Positions 9,407 to 19,158 of a DNA stretch of 42,132 nt are shown here, one piece after another (the stretch's first letter is position 1; each line of letters opens with the position of its first letter). The DNA is taken from NCBI GenBank assembly GCA_027065385.1, contig JAMOOP010000083.1:1-42132 (forward strand), in the 5' to 3' direction. The notes beneath the pieces are model-generated. The model saw nothing but the letters and a program-made list of their open reading frames with translations, was not told the DNA's origin and did no database searches. The position numbers were made by a program, and so were the translations under genes. Origin of the DNA: Campylobacteraceae bacterium. Lineage in GTDB: Bacteria > Campylobacterota > Campylobacteria > Campylobacterales > Sulfurovaceae.

Positions 9407-10480
9407 TTAATTTTTTTCTACTATATCCAAAACTTCACCAAATGGAACTTTAATATTATTTTTTGGCATAACCCAAAGAGTATCAACTATTGGATTATAT
9501 TTTGGAAACTCTCCCATTCCATCTGTAAAATAGATTAAAAATCTAAAATCTTCATTTAAATTTTCAATATACTCAAAAACTGGTCTAAAATCTGTTCCAC
9601 CTCCACCTTTTACTCTGCTTTCTAGTGGTTGAAGTGGAGTTAATCTTGTTATATTTTGTATCTTAGCATCAACCTCTATAAACTCTATAATATAATTTGG
9701 AAAAATCTGCATTATCTCATAGAGTTCAGTTAAAAATAGCTCTAATAACTTCTTATCAATAGATGCTGATGTATCAATAGCTACAGCTATTTTTAACTCC
9801 TCACCATAAATAGAAGGCAGAGCAATACCTTTATATAGATACTTTTTATTTGGTGGAAACATTCTATAATCAATTTTTGCATGAGAATTTACATATCTGT
9901 ATAATTCATCTCTCCAAGATATTTGAGCCTTTTTTGTAGTCTCTATAAATCTATCTATACCTTTTGGTAGCTCTCCTTGCTTTTGTAGCTTATTGGTTAA
10001 CTGTTCAATTAAAAGTTTATAATCTTCATTATCTATTAACTCTTCTTTAGATGGTTCTATTTCATCTTCTTGTTTATCTAAATCAATCTCACCTAATAGT
10101 ATGGTATAAATCTCTTCAGCATAGAGTCTTTCAAATCGTGAACTATAGTTTGCTAAAGGTGGTAAAGTAAATCCATTCTCTACTAAAAGGTCATTAATAG
10201 CATAATCACTAGCTAAATTCCAAATAGAACTAACTCTATTATCTCCTCTACTAGAGTGAAATAGTGCTTGGTGCATAGCCGAATTTGCTAAATGTGTAAC
10301 TATTTCGTCAACACTTAAAACTTCAAAATATTCACTATTATATACAAATCTATCTCCTTGATTAGATACAGAAGCTATATTATTGTTCTCTTTAAACTCT
10401 AAACTACTAACTAAAGTTCCAAAATATGGATTTTCTAATATAAGTTTTGATTTAGCTTTAGTTATTTTATCTTTTACCAT
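9407..10480 (-). CDS. DUF2201-like protein with C-terminal VWA-like domain
   Basis: The 357-residue protein has two parts. The N-terminal half resembles the putative metallopeptidase region of DUF2201 (HQALFHSSRGDNR...WNLASDYAIN). The C-terminal half is a VWA-like fold with a partial MIDAS (AIDTSASI, GGGGTDFRP, YFTDGMGEFP). The usual HExxH metal motif is replaced by ANSAMH, so a zinc-peptidase activity is doubtful. In many genomes such proteins are paired with a MoxR-type AAA ATPase as a chaperone module, but no ATPase is adjacent here. Its start follows directly on the queD stop. Function is unknown. Confidence 0.7.
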   Translation of the reverse strand: MVKDKITKAKSKLILENPYFGTLVSSLEFKENNNIASVSNQGDRFVYNSEYFEVLSVDEIVTHLANSAMHQALFHSSRGDNRVSSIWNLASDYAINDLLVENGFTLPPLANYSSRFERLYAEEIYTILLGEIDLDKQEDEIEPSKEELIDNEDYKLLIEQLTNKLQKQGELPKGIDRFIETTKKAQISWRDELYRYVNSHAKIDYRMFPPNKKYLYKGIALPSIYGEELKIAVAIDTSASIDKKLLELFLTELYEIMQIFPNYIIEFIEVDAKIQNITRLTPLQPLESRVKGGGGTDFRPVFEYIENLNEDFRFLIYFTDGMGEFPKYNPIVDTLWVMPKNNIKVPFGEVLDIVEKN

Positions 10481-11062
10481 TTACACCATCTTTGGATTAA
10501 TTATCTTTTCTCTATTTAAAAGCTTATTCCAAAGCTCTTTATCACTCCACTCATTTTGAATATCTTTAGAGAATATAATATTTTTTAAATCTATCTCACC
10601 CATAAGTTTACTGTAGGCATCTTCTCTAAATCCTTGTGCATAACCTGTGTCTGTTTCGTGAACTATAATACTATGGAGTTTTACATCTCTTTCACCATTT
10701 ACCATAACACTGCACTCTAATACTCTCTCTACAAGTAAAAATATAACACGAGAGAACTGTTCAGCAGAGGGGCTAACTGGTAGTTCTATCCATCTTAAAG
10801 AGTGTTTTTTTATATCTTCTATATATTCTCTACTATCTCCACTCCAAAGTGTAATAGCGTGGTCAAATCCATCAATAATCTCTTTTATATAGAGTTTAGT
10901 TAACCCAAAATCATAAACCATCTGTCCATTATCAAGATAGTTTGACTCTAATAGAACCTCAACCTTATATGAGTGTCCATGAATATTTCTACTACATCTA
11001 ATAGTACTACAATCTCTTACAATATGAGCATTTTCAAATTTAAATAGTTTTCTAATTATCAT
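10481..11062 (-). CDS. queD: 6-carboxy-tetrahydropterin synthase/PTPS family protein QueD
   Basis: This enzyme family converts dihydroneopterin triphosphate to 6-carboxy-tetrahydropterin in queuosine biosynthesis. The zinc ligands H13, H28 and H30 (in FENAH and HGHSY) are visible. Cys23 is the likely catalytic cysteine, and VHETDTGYA near the end supplies the pterin-binding Glu. At 193 residues it is longer than typical 120-140-residue QueD, with extra C-terminal sequence after the Glu motif. No other queuosine gene is adjacent, so a different PTPS-type reaction is possible. Confidence 0.82.
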   Translation of the reverse strand: MIIRKLFKFENAHIVRDCSTIRCSRNIHGHSYKVEVLLESNYLDNGQMVYDFGLTKLYIKEIIDGFDHAITLWSGDSREYIEDIKKHSLRWIELPVSPSAEQFSRVIFLLVERVLECSVMVNGERDVKLHSIIVHETDTGYAQGFREDAYSKLMGEIDLKNIIFSKDIQNEWSDKELWNKLLNREKIINPKMV

Positions 11063-11194
11063 CTCTAACCTAAAAAACTATCTGCACATATTGTTGCATA
11101 CGATATATAATATCTCTTCTTCTAATTTACTATTTGCCATTACTCTTTAAACCTTGTTTGCTATTTTGGTGATTATATACAGCTAAACTTAATT

Positions 11195-11794
11195 TTAAAT
11201 AGTTTTTCTCTTTGCAAACCAAATATATAGAGCTGTGGCAAAAGCGATAACTCCTAAAGTAATAATAACTATTTGATGTAGATACTCTTTTAATAACTCC
11301 TGATTTTCACCTATAAAAAAACCTAAAAGTGTTAATACCACTACCCAAATACCAGCTCCAATAGTTGTATATGTAATAAAAGGGGTTAAAGGCATTTTAG
11401 ATAATCCTGCAGGAAGAGATATAAACTGTCTAACAGCAGGAATTAAACGGCTTGTTAAAGTTGAGAATGAGCCATGTTTTTTAAAAAACTCTTCCATTTT
11501 ATTTAATTTCTCTTCATTAAAAAAGAAATATTTTCCAAATCTTAAAACTGCTTTTCTTCCATAAACTCTTGCTAAATAGTAGTTAAATAAAGCTCCTATT
11601 AAAGAACCCATAACTCCTGTAAATATAGCTAAATATAAATTCATTCCACCCTGTGAAGCCAAATATCCAGCAGGTATCATTGCTACTTCACTTGGAAATG
11701 GGAAAAATGTACTCTCTAAAAACATCATTATAAATATGCCAATATATCCCATTTGACCTACTATATCAACTATAGCACTAACTATCTCTTGCAC
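11195..11794 (-). CDS. DedA family membrane protein
   Basis: The 199-residue protein carries DedA/VTT features: FLESTFFPFPSE near residue 26, a glycine-rich segment, and the reentrant signature SRLIPAVRQFISLPAG near the centre. There are about five or six hydrophobic stretches. DedA proteins act as lipid scramblases or flippases, including for undecaprenyl phosphate, and in membrane stress resistance. The start is GTG at 11794-11792, sharing one base with the stop of the upstream IMPACT-family gene, so the two are translationally coupled. Confidence 0.88.
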   Translation of the reverse strand: MQEIVSAIVDIVGQMGYIGIFIMMFLESTFFPFPSEVAMIPAGYLASQGGMNLYLAIFTGVMGSLIGALFNYYLARVYGRKAVLRFGKYFFFNEEKLNKMEEFFKKHGSFSTLTSRLIPAVRQFISLPAGLSKMPLTPFITYTTIGAGIWVVVLTLLGFFIGENQELLKEYLHQIVIITLGVIAFATALYIWFAKRKTI

Positions 11795-12345
11795 TAATTC
11801 TCCTTAAATTTATCTATCTTCTCTTGTGTAGCTTTTATGCTCCACGAGACCCCATCATTTAAAAATTCTCGCTCTATATCTATAATCTCTAGCTTATTTA
11901 ATAGATACTCTGTTCTTTGAATATTACTATATGAGGTTTGAAAGGAGTATTTTAACATTTTTTCATAAAAAATAGTATTAGAGTTAGCAATTACCTCTTT
12001 TACAGCATTTCCATAAGCTCTAACAAGCCCACCAATTCCAAGTTTTATACCACCAAAATATCTAACTATTAAAACAGCTACATTTATTATATCTTCACCA
12101 CGAAGAACATTTAGTGCAGGTTGAGCCGATGAGCCTTTTGGCTCTCCATCATCTGAACTATTCTCTACTATTTGGTCAAACTCATTTAAATATCTTAAAG
12201 CATAAACTACATGTCTTGATTTTGGGTGTTGCTCTCTTAGCTTATTTTGCAGACCTTTAAACTCTGATATTGGAACTAAATAGGCTATAAATTTTGATTT
12301 TTTTACCTCTATAGTAAAGGTAAAAGACTCTTTTATAGTTTTCAT
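11794..12345 (-). CDS. YigZ/IMPACT (UPF0029) family protein
   Basis: The 183-residue protein contains the UPF0029 core: KKSKFIAYL, RHVVYALR, SSDDGEPKGSSAQP, VLIVRYFGGIKLG and GLVRAYGNA. A smaller C-terminal domain follows. In eukaryotes IMPACT regulates Gcn2; bacterial YigZ has no agreed role, though links to ribosome or RNA binding have been suggested. It abuts the upstream membrane-anchored protein and overlaps dedA by one base. The family call is secure, the function is not. Confidence 0.88.
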   Translation of the reverse strand: MKTIKESFTFTIEVKKSKFIAYLVPISEFKGLQNKLREQHPKSRHVVYALRYLNEFDQIVENSSDDGEPKGSSAQPALNVLRGEDIINVAVLIVRYFGGIKLGIGGLVRAYGNAVKEVIANSNTIFYEKMLKYSFQTSYSNIQRTEYLLNKLEIIDIEREFLNDGVSWSIKATQEKIDKFKEN

Positions 12346-12702
12346 CTATTTTTTACAAACACCATCTAAACAGTAATCCTCTTTACACTCTGCATTCTCA
12401 TATCCACTACAACATTTACAAATCTCTTTTTCAACTATTTTTTCATTTTTACCTTTAAACTCATCTTTATATATCTTATATACATACTCGCCAAATTTAT
12501 CACCTGACTTTTCATCATGTTCAAACTTCTGTTCTAAAGATGCAAGTCTAGGTCGTATTTTATTATTAACCTCAACCCTTACATCATAAGCCTCACTATA
12601 TCTTTTACGATTAGAGAAAAAGTTTGATATAAATTTTAATATATTAATTAGTAAAATAAGAGCAATTAATGCAAAAATACCTATAATAACAATCTGTCCC
12701 AT
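12346..12702 (-). CDS. Small membrane-anchored cysteine-rich hypothetical protein
   Basis: This 118-residue protein has one N-terminal membrane segment (about residues 4-28), a charged helical middle and a short tail with seven cysteines (CKCC, then NAECKEDYCLDGVC). The cysteine spacing could hold a metal, but no family was recognised. It has an AAAAAGGA ribosome site and is the first gene of the minus-strand series ending in radA. The tail probably faces the cytoplasm or periplasm depending on topology, which cannot be decided here. Confidence 0.7.
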   Translation of the reverse strand: MGQIVIIGIFALIALILLINILKFISNFFSNRKRYSEAYDVRVEVNNKIRPRLASLEQKFEHDEKSGDKFGEYVYKIYKDEFKGKNEKIVEKEICKCCSGYENAECKEDYCLDGVCKK

Positions 12703-12904
12703 AATATTCCTTTTTAGTTTTTTTAATTTTTGCTTATATGGTGATATATTATCAAAGATAGATTTAACACTAGATAATTTTAACTTAATTGGATATTTTT
12801 TAATGTAGCTATATTAGTAAAATTCCTAGATTTAAAATATTAATCAATTCATTATTATAGAAATAAGGGTAGAATTCCACAATAATTATATTAAGGGTAA
12901 AAAT
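12703..12904. promoter_or_regulatory. Divergent promoter region between prs and the radA series
   Basis: The 202-base AT-rich intergenic region must hold promoters in both directions. On the plus strand TAGAAT at 12870-12875 or TATTAT near 12854 are -10 candidates for prs, and AAGGG lies eight bases before its ATG. On the minus strand a GATAATATA lies about 35-45 bases before the hypothetical gene. No strong operator was seen. Confidence 0.4.
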
Positions 12905-13840
12905 ATGACAGGATATATGCTTTTTTCAGGAACTGCTAATGAGGAGTTATCAAAAGAGGTATCAAAATACTTAGACCAACCACTTTCACTTGCAAAAGTT
13001 ACACGATTTTCAGATGGTGAGATAAATATTAAAATAAAAGAGAGTGTAAGAGGTAAAGATGTTTTTATTATTCAATCAACATCAGCTCCTGCTAATGCAA
13101 ATTTAATGGAACTTTTAATTATGGTTGATGCTTTAAAACGCTCATCTGCAAAATCTATTACAGCTGTTGTTCCATATTATGGGTATGCTAGACAAGATAG
13201 AAAAGCAGAGCCTAGAGTTCCAATTTCAGCAAAACTTGTAGCAAATCTTATGGAGACAGCAGGAATTACTAGAGTTGTAACAGTTGATTTACACGCTTCT
13301 CAAATACAAGGTTTTTTTGATATTCCAGTAGATAATCTATATGGTGCAGTTTTATTTAACGACTATGTAAAATCTAAAAATCTAAAAAATCCAATAGTAG
13401 CAAGTCCAGATATTGGAGGAGTAGCAAGAGCTAGATATTTTGCTAAAACTATGGGATTAGATATGGTTATTGTTGATAAAAGAAGAGAAAAGGCTAATGA
13501 GTCAGAAGTTATGAATATTATCGGTGATGTAAAAGGCAAAGATGTTATTATGATTGATGATATGGTTGATACTGCAGGAACTATGGTAAAAGCAGCTTCT
13601 GCTCTTAAAAAATTAGGTGCTACTTCTGTTATGGCATGTTGTACTCACCCAGTTCTTTCAGGCCCTGCTTATAATAGAATAGAAAATGGTGATTTAGATG
13701 AACTTGTTATTACAAATACCATTCCTACAACTAAATCATCAGAAAAAATAAAAGTTTTATCAACTGCAAAAATGTTAGGTGAAGTTATACGAAGAGTATA
13801 TAATAATGAGAGTGTAAACTCTCTATTTGAGACAAATTAA
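12905..13840 (+). CDS. prs: Ribose-phosphate pyrophosphokinase
   Basis: This enzyme makes PRPP from ribose 5-phosphate and ATP for purine, pyrimidine, histidine and NAD synthesis. The 311-residue protein has the metal/catalytic region DLHASQIQGFF, the flexible-loop KRRE and the PRPP-binding motif VIMIDDMVDTAGT. Start MTGYMLFSG is close to the common MRGYKIFSG form, and an AAGGG site supports the first ATG. lepA follows after 18 bases, so the two are probably co-transcribed. Confidence 0.97.
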   Translation: MTGYMLFSGTANEELSKEVSKYLDQPLSLAKVTRFSDGEINIKIKESVRGKDVFIIQSTSAPANANLMELLIMVDALKRSSAKSITAVVPYYGYARQDRKAEPRVPISAKLVANLMETAGITRVVTVDLHASQIQGFFDIPVDNLYGAVLFNDYVKSKNLKNPIVASPDIGGVARARYFAKTMGLDMVIVDKRREKANESEVMNIIGDVKGKDVIMIDDMVDTAGTMVKAASALKKLGATSVMACCTHPVLSGPAYNRIENGDLDELVITNTIPTTKSSEKIKVLSTAKMLGEVIRRVYNNESVNSLFETN

Positions 13841-13858
13841 AATATAAAAAGGGGTAAA

Positions 13859-15670
13859 ATGTCAAAAGAGATACCACAATCTCATATACGAAATTTTTCA
13901 ATTATAGCCCATATTGACCATGGAAAATCAACTCTAGCAGATAGAATAATCCAAGAGTGTGGAGCTGTTACAGATAGACAGATGTCATCACAAGTTATGG
14001 ACACTATGGATATTGAAAAAGAGCGAGGAATTACTATTAAAGCTCAAAGTGTTAGACTTGATTATATTGCTAAAAATGGTGAACACTATATCCTAAATCT
14101 AATAGACACACCCGGTCATGTTGACTTCTCTTATGAGGTTAGCAGGTCTTTAGCTTCAAGTGAGGGTGCATTATTAATTATTGACGCAGCCCAAGGGGTT
14201 GAAGCTCAAACTATAGCAAATGTCTATATAGCACTAGATAATGAGTTAGAACTTATTCCAGTGGTAAATAAAATAGACTTACCAGCTGCTGACCCATATA
14301 GAGTTTTAGCTGAAGTTGAAGATGCTATTGGATTAGATTGTACCGAACACTCTTTAGTTTCAGCAAAAACAGGTCAAGGTGTTCCTGAATTAATAGAGGC
14401 TATTGTAGATAGAATTCCAGCTCCTAATGGAGATGAAGAAGCTCCAACAAAAGCTCTTATTTATGATAGTTGGTTTGATAACTATTTGGGGGCTTTAGCA
14501 TTAGTTAGAGTATATGAGGGAAAAATAGAAAAGGGGCAAAAGATAGAGATAATGAGTACAAAAGAGGAGCATCAAGTTCTTGACCTTATGTATCCAAATC
14601 CTATAGCTCCAATTAAAACAACAACTATTAATACAGGTGAAATTGGTATTGTAGTAACGGGATTAAAAACTGTTGATGGTCTTCAAGTAGGAGATACTAT
14701 TACAGATGCTAAAAATCCTACAAAAGAGTCTATTGAAGGGTTTGAGAGTGCTAAACCTTTTGTATTTGCAGGAATTTATCCAATTGAAACTGATAAATTT
14801 GAAGAGTTAAGAGATGCACTAAATAAATTAAAACTAAATGATAGCTCTATCTCTTTTGAACCTGAAAGTTCATTAGCTCTTGGTTCTGGATTTAGAACAG
14901 GATTTTTAGGTATGCTTCACATGGAAGTAATTAAAGAGAGATTAGAGAGAGAGTTTAACCTTGAACTAATTGCTACAGCTCCAACTGTTGTTTATGAAGT
15001 AGAACAAACAAATGGAGAGAGAATTACTATTCAAAATCCTTTTGATTTACCAGAGGCTCAAAAAATAGCTACTATTTATGAACCATATATTAAAGCTACT
15101 ATTTTAACACCTACAGAATTTTTAGGAAATATTATAAAACTTCTAAATGATAGAAGAGGTATTCAGGTTAAAATGGATTATATTAATGAGAGTAGAGTAC
15201 TTTTAGAGTATGATATTCCTATGAATGAGATAGTTATGGACTTTTATGATAAACTAAAAAGTACAACAAAAGGTTATGCAAGTTTTGACTATGAACCAAT
15301 AGGCTTTAGAGCAGGAAAATTAGTTAAATTAGATATAAAAGTAGCAGGCGAGGTAGTTGATGCCTTATCTATTATAGTACCAGAAGATAAAGCAAGAACC
15401 AGAGGTTTAGCATTTGTTAATAATCTAAAAGAGTTAATTCCGAGACAACTATTTGAAGTAGCTATTCAAGCTAGTATAGGAAATAATGTAATAGCTAGAA
15501 CAAATGTAAAATCTATGGGTAAAAATGTTACTGCTAAATGTTATGGTGGAGATATTACAAGAAAAAGAAAACTCTTAGAGAAACAAAAAGCTGGTAAAAA
15601 AAGAATGAAAGCCATAGGAAGCGTAAATGTTCCACAAGAGGCATTTATGGCTGTTTTAAAGTTAGATTGA
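13859..15670 (+). CDS. lepA: Elongation factor 4 (LepA)
   Basis: LepA is a translational GTPase that acts on stalled or initiating ribosomes. The 603-residue protein has AHIDHGKST (G1), ERGIT (G2), DTPGHVDF (G3) and VNKIDLP (G4), followed by EF-G-like domains and the LepA-specific C-terminal domain ending in basic [20 protein letters not shown]. Length is standard. An AAGGGG site precedes the ATG. The stop codon lies inside the stem of the terminator at 15661-15697. Confidence 0.97.
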   Translation: MSKEIPQSHIRNFSIIAHIDHGKSTLADRIIQECGAVTDRQMSSQVMDTMDIEKERGITIKAQSVRLDYIAKNGEHYILNLIDTPGHVDFSYEVSRSLASSEGALLIIDAAQGVEAQTIANVYIALDNELELIPVVNKIDLPAADPYRVLAEVEDAIGLDCTEHSLVSAKTGQGVPELIEAIVDRIPAPNGDEEAPTKALIYDSWFDNYLGALALVRVYEGKIEKGQKIEIMSTKEEHQVLDLMYPNPIAPIKTTTINTGEIGIVVTGLKTVDGLQVGDTITDAKNPTKESIEGFESAKPFVFAGIYPIETDKFEELRDALNKLKLNDSSISFEPESSLALGSGFRTGFLGMLHMEVIKERLEREFNLELIATAPTVVYEVEQTNGERITIQNPFDLPEAQKIATIYEPYIKATILTPTEFLGNIIKLLNDRRGIQVKMDYINESRVLLEYDIPMNEIVMDFYDKLKSTTKGYASFDYEPIGFRAGKLVKLDIKVAGEVVDALSIIVPEDKARTRGLAFVNNLKELIPRQLFEVAIQASIGNNVIARTNVKSMGKNVTAKCYGGDITRKRKLLEKQKAGKKRMKAIGSVNVPQEAFMAVLKLD

Positions 15671-15697
15671 TTTTTGGTTCAATCTAACTATTTTTTA
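15661..15697 (+). terminator. Intrinsic terminator of prs-lepA
   Basis: The arms GTTAGATTGA (15661-15670) and TCAATCTAAC (15679-15688) form a perfect 10-base stem over an 8-base loop, followed by TATTTTTTAATT. The stem includes the lepA stop codon. On the opposite strand it can also end the convergent LprI-like gene, though with a poorer tail. Confidence 0.85.
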
Positions 15698-16540
15698 ATT
15701 AGTTGATATTATCTTAAATTTCTTAGCAATACTTAATGGTGGGAGTTTCCCATCAAAATTATTGTACTCTCCTGAAAATATATGAAAAATATTTCCACTA
15801 TCTTTACCTGTTTTTTTTCTAGCTTCACAGATAATATTTCCAGCATTCTCTTCTACTCCTGCACTACAATATTTTTTATATATAGCTTCACTTTTAGCAT
15901 AAAATAGAGATGAAAGAGTATCTCCTATCTTACCAATTACCAATTTAGCATTAGCTTCGGTCATTGATTTATATATACCTGTAGCTGTTACATTTAAACC
16001 CATATCACAAGTTCCTTTTTGAATAATAGAAACCTTTTTTTTACTAAATAAAAACTTTAAACTACAATTTTTCTTTTTATATATAGCACTATTTCCTTTT
16101 AGTGTTAGTTCTCCATCTACTTGACCAATTCTTGCTTTATTAGTTACAATTAGTAGTTCAAAAAATAGCATTCCTTCAGAATAAGCAATCTCTAAATCAC
16201 CATTATTTGAAGCATATTTACCTGTTATATTAGAGATATAACTATTTGAAATATTAGCCAATTCATCTATTCGTTTTGAAGTTCTGTTTTTAACACACTC
16301 TATATTATTACATTTATTTCTAACTTTTTTAAGCCATACTCTCTGTTCTAATTTAAGTTTTTTAGGTGTTGATGATTTAGTTAAAGCATCTTTATAATAT
16401 ATAGATAACTCCTCATCTAAAGATGAGGCTTCACTATCTGAACATATACCTTTTTCAATAAATGTTGAGGCTTTTTTACAATCAAAACTAGCACTATAGA
16501 GTGTTGAGATAACTATTATAATTAAAAATACTTTTTTCAT
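15695..16540 (-). CDS. Secreted protein with LprI-like (DUF1311) N-terminal domain
   Basis: The 281-residue protein starts with a signal peptide (about residues 1-18, ending TLYSAS). A lysozyme-inhibitor LprI-type/DUF1311 domain follows: FDCKKAS, IEKGICSD, SLDEELSIYY, LEQRVWLKKVRNKC and a final cysteine in IECVK. The rest (about 100-281) is not recognised and contains scattered cysteines that could form disulfides. It is probably periplasmic. It is the last gene of the metF-to-mnmA series, 26 bases after mnmA, and shares the bidirectional hairpin beyond lepA. Confidence 0.72.
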   Translation of the reverse strand: MKKVFLIIIVISTLYSASFDCKKASTFIEKGICSDSEASSLDEELSIYYKDALTKSSTPKKLKLEQRVWLKKVRNKCNNIECVKNRTSKRIDELANISNSYISNITGKYASNNGDLEIAYSEGMLFFELLIVTNKARIGQVDGELTLKGNSAIYKKKNCSLKFLFSKKKVSIIQKGTCDMGLNVTATGIYKSMTEANAKLVIGKIGDTLSSLFYAKSEAIYKKYCSAGVEENAGNIICEARKKTGKDSGNIFHIFSGEYNNFDGKLPPLSIAKKFKIISTN

Positions 16541-16566
16541 ATTTATCCTTTTTTTTTAAGTTGAAA

Positions 16567-17586
16567 TTAATATATAATCCCAGAACCAATTACCATATCT
16601 CCATCGTAAAAAACAGCCACCTGTCCATAAGCTAATCCAAAAACACTCTCATCTAATTTAACTAAACCTTTATCTCCATCTATTTTAACGCTACATGGTA
16701 CAGCTTTAGTTCTATATCTTACCTTTACAGAAGATTTAAAATCTTTTAACTCTTTAAATAGATTTATCTGCTTTATATTAAAATTATCTACTCTTAACTC
16801 ATCTTTTTTTCCAACTACTATTTGATTGGTTTCAGGCTTAATAGATAGTACAAAGTGTGGGTCATGTGCACCCTCTACTCTAAATCCTCTTCTTTTTCCT
16901 ATAGTGTAGTGCATATACCCTTTATGTGTTCCTACTACCTCACCTTTACTATTAATAGTTTCTCCTACTCTATCTATATCTATATGTCTTTCTAAAATCT
17001 CTGTATAACTATTTTCTACAAAACATATTTCACTACTCTCTTTTTGTTCTCCTATATCTTGTAGGGGTGGTATAGATTTGGCTAACTCTTTTACATCTTC
17101 TTTTATCCAATCTCCTAATGGGAAAATAAGTCTTGGAAGAACCTCTTTTTTAACTTGTGCTACAAAATAGCTTTGGTCTTTTGTTTTATCTTTTGCTTCA
17201 TAAAAAAACTCTCCATCACAATTTAAATAGTGTCCTGTTGCTACTTTTTCTACTCCTAGAGAGTTGGCAAACTCTATCATTTTACCAAATTTAATAGTTC
17301 TATTACACATTACACATGGATTTGGAGTAAGTCCTTCTTTATAGGTATCTACAAAATAGTCATAAACATTATCTTTAAAATCTTTTGATAAATCATAAAA
17401 GTGAGTTTTTATATTTAGATATTTAGCTACCCTTTTAACTCTCTCATAGTTTGCTTCATGATAACCCTCTTTTTCATGGAGTTTCATATATACTCCTGTA
17501 ACCTCATATCCCTCTTTTTGTAATAGAATGGCTGTGACTGTAGAGTCAACTCCACCACTCATACCTACTAAAACTTTTTTACTCAT
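16567..17586 (-). CDS. mnmA: tRNA-specific 2-thiouridylase MnmA
   Basis: MnmA inserts sulfur at position 2 of the wobble uridine in tRNA Lys, Glu and Gln. The 339-residue protein has the PP-loop GMSGGVDST (8-16), catalytic Cys91 in NPCVMCN, and Cys188 in SSEICFVE that forms the persulfide. The central tRNA-binding and C-terminal beta-barrel regions look complete. It is 15 bases downstream of folK in a closely packed minus-strand series. Confidence 0.96.
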   Translation of the reverse strand: MSKKVLVGMSGGVDSTVTAILLQKEGYEVTGVYMKLHEKEGYHEANYERVKRVAKYLNIKTHFYDLSKDFKDNVYDYFVDTYKEGLTPNPCVMCNRTIKFGKMIEFANSLGVEKVATGHYLNCDGEFFYEAKDKTKDQSYFVAQVKKEVLPRLIFPLGDWIKEDVKELAKSIPPLQDIGEQKESSEICFVENSYTEILERHIDIDRVGETINSKGEVVGTHKGYMHYTIGKRRGFRVEGAHDPHFVLSIKPETNQIVVGKKDELRVDNFNIKQINLFKELKDFKSSVKVRYRTKAVPCSVKIDGDKGLVKLDESVFGLAYGQVAVFYDGDMVIGSGIIY

Positions 17587-17601
17587 ATCTTACCTTTCTT
17601 T

Positions 17602-18111
17602 TTAAGATAGATACTTTTTAATATAAAGACTCTTCATATAACTCATAGGAATTGTAACTGAACCTCTCTCTTTCCAAAATGGGTGAGGAATAGTTAAAAT
17701 CTTACTCTTTATAGTTAAATCTTTATAAAAAATCATATCAATATCTAGCGTTCTAGGTGCGTCTTGAAAGGAACGCCTTCTGCTAAATTTTTTTTCTAAA
17801 CGCAGAATATATCGTAAAAGTGCTTTAGGTTGAAGAGAAGTTTTTATAAAAATTAATGAATTATAAAAATCATCTTGTTCTAAGTATCCAAATGGAGGAT
17901 TTTTAAGTATTGGTGAGGTCTCAATTATAGTTAAAAATGGAGATTTTTGCATATATATAAAAAGATGATTAAATCGTCTTCTAACATCTCCAATATTTCC
18001 ACCAATTCCTAAAAGAGATTTATATTTACCTTTTATCTCTTTTTTTCTTCTATATGGATATAGTTTTTGTATATAGATAGTATTATCTTTATTTATATTT
18101 TTTAGTTTCAT
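17602..18111 (-). CDS. folK: 2-amino-4-hydroxy-6-hydroxymethyldihydropteridine pyrophosphokinase
   Basis: FolK transfers pyrophosphate from ATP to hydroxymethyl-dihydropterin in folate synthesis. The 169-residue protein contains GIGGNIGD, ETSPILKNPPFGY, FYNSLI and the signature DAPRTLDIDMIFY, followed by IPHPFWKERGSV. About 30 extra basic residues precede the core, which seems normal for this phylum. It sits between lpxB (nine bases upstream) and mnmA. Confidence 0.93.
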   Translation of the reverse strand: MKLKNINKDNTIYIQKLYPYRRKKEIKGKYKSLLGIGGNIGDVRRRFNHLFIYMQKSPFLTIIETSPILKNPPFGYLEQDDFYNSLIFIKTSLQPKALLRYILRLEKKFSRRRSFQDAPRTLDIDMIFYKDLTIKSKILTIPHPFWKERGSVTIPMSYMKSLYIKKYLS

Positions 18112-18120
18112 TTTAATATG

Positions 18121-19158
18121 TTATTTAGATATAATTTTAGCTACATTTTTACTACTACCACTTTTAAGATAATCTCTTAACTCTTTAGCTTTTATAGTAA
18201 AAATTTTTTTATTACTATTATAGTACTCATCTAATAGATTATTAACTGTAACGGCTTTTTGAAGTAGCTCTTTATGAAGTGTGGTATTATTATATTTTGT
18301 TAATATAATATTAGCAAGTCCAACTTGGCTTATATTTAAGATTTTAGTTCCTATAAAAAAGTCTATTTTTTTAGCAATATAACATAATACAAAAGGTGTA
18401 CCAATTAATGCAGACTCTAAAGTAGCAGTTCCTGAACATATAAATGCAAACTCTGATTTAGCTAATGTTTTATGTGTATCTCTACTAATCTCAAATTCAC
18501 TTATATCTCCATAAAGAGATTTTATTTTTTTATCTGAAAAAGATTGTGGTATAACTAAAATAGCTCTTTTTTCAGATAGTTTAGCTCTTACCTCTTTAAA
18601 TATTGGTAAAAGTCTCTCTATCTCACTCTTTCTACTTCCTGCTAAAAATGCTATAGTACCTTTTTTATTACTATTTGTCTCTTTTATCTCATCTAGTAGA
18701 GGGTGACCAATATACTCTGCTTTAGAGCTATAATAGTCTATCTCAAAAGGTAAAATTCCTAAAAGTCTATCACAATATAGCTCTAATTTTTTAACTCTTT
18801 TTGGACGACTAGCCCAAACTTGTGGCAGGATATAATAGATAATCTCTTTATTTGGATAAGCAGTTTTTAACTTTTTAGCAAGTGGAAGATTAAATCCAGA
18901 TGAGTCCATAAGTAAAATTTTATCAGCATCTTTTGCTAACTCCACTAACTCATCAGCTACTTTAAAAAACCATTTTAATTTTTTAATAGCATCAACAAAA
19001 CCCATAATAGCCATATCGCTAATATCATAAAGAGGAGAACCTAAAGATTTATCAAAAATCCCTAAAAGTTCAATATCTTTATTATATTTTAAAACCTCTT
19101 TTAGATGTAGATTAGAAGAGGGTTCTAGTGCTGATACTAAAAGTCTTATTTTAGCCAA
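18121..19158 (-). CDS. lpxB: Lipid-A-disaccharide synthase
   Basis: LpxB joins UDP-diacylglucosamine and lipid X into the lipid A disaccharide at the inner membrane. The 345-residue protein is a GT19 family member: VSALEPSSNLHLKEV at the N terminus, YYILPQVWASRPKRVKKL in the middle, YIGHPLLDE, LAGSRKSEI and CSGTATLESALIGTPFVLCY. It shows the organism is Gram-negative with lipopolysaccharide or lipo-oligosaccharide. It overlaps the FUN14-like gene by eight bases. Confidence 0.95.
   Translation of the reverse strand: MAKIRLLVSALEPSSNLHLKEVLKYNKDIELLGIFDKSLGSPLYDISDMAIMGFVDAIKKLKWFFKVADELVELAKDADKILLMDSSGFNLPLAKKLKTAYPNKEIIYYILPQVWASRPKRVKKLELYCDRLLGILPFEIDYYSSKAEYIGHPLLDEIKETNSNKKGTIAFLAGSRKSEIERLLPIFKEVRAKLSEKRAILVIPQSFSDKKIKSLYGDISEFEISRDTHKTLAKSEFAFICSGTATLESALIGTPFVLCYIAKKIDFFIGTKILNISQVGLANIILTKYNNTTLHKELLQKAVTVNNLLDEYYNSNKKIFTIKAKELRDYLKSGSSKNVAKIISK

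Noticed and set aside
11078-11140. Minus-strand 20-codon frame (MANSKLEEEILYIVC...) between dedA and queD
   Set aside because: It has a weak AAAGAG upstream, but it is too short to judge, has no recognisable family, and could occur by chance in a 132-base gap.
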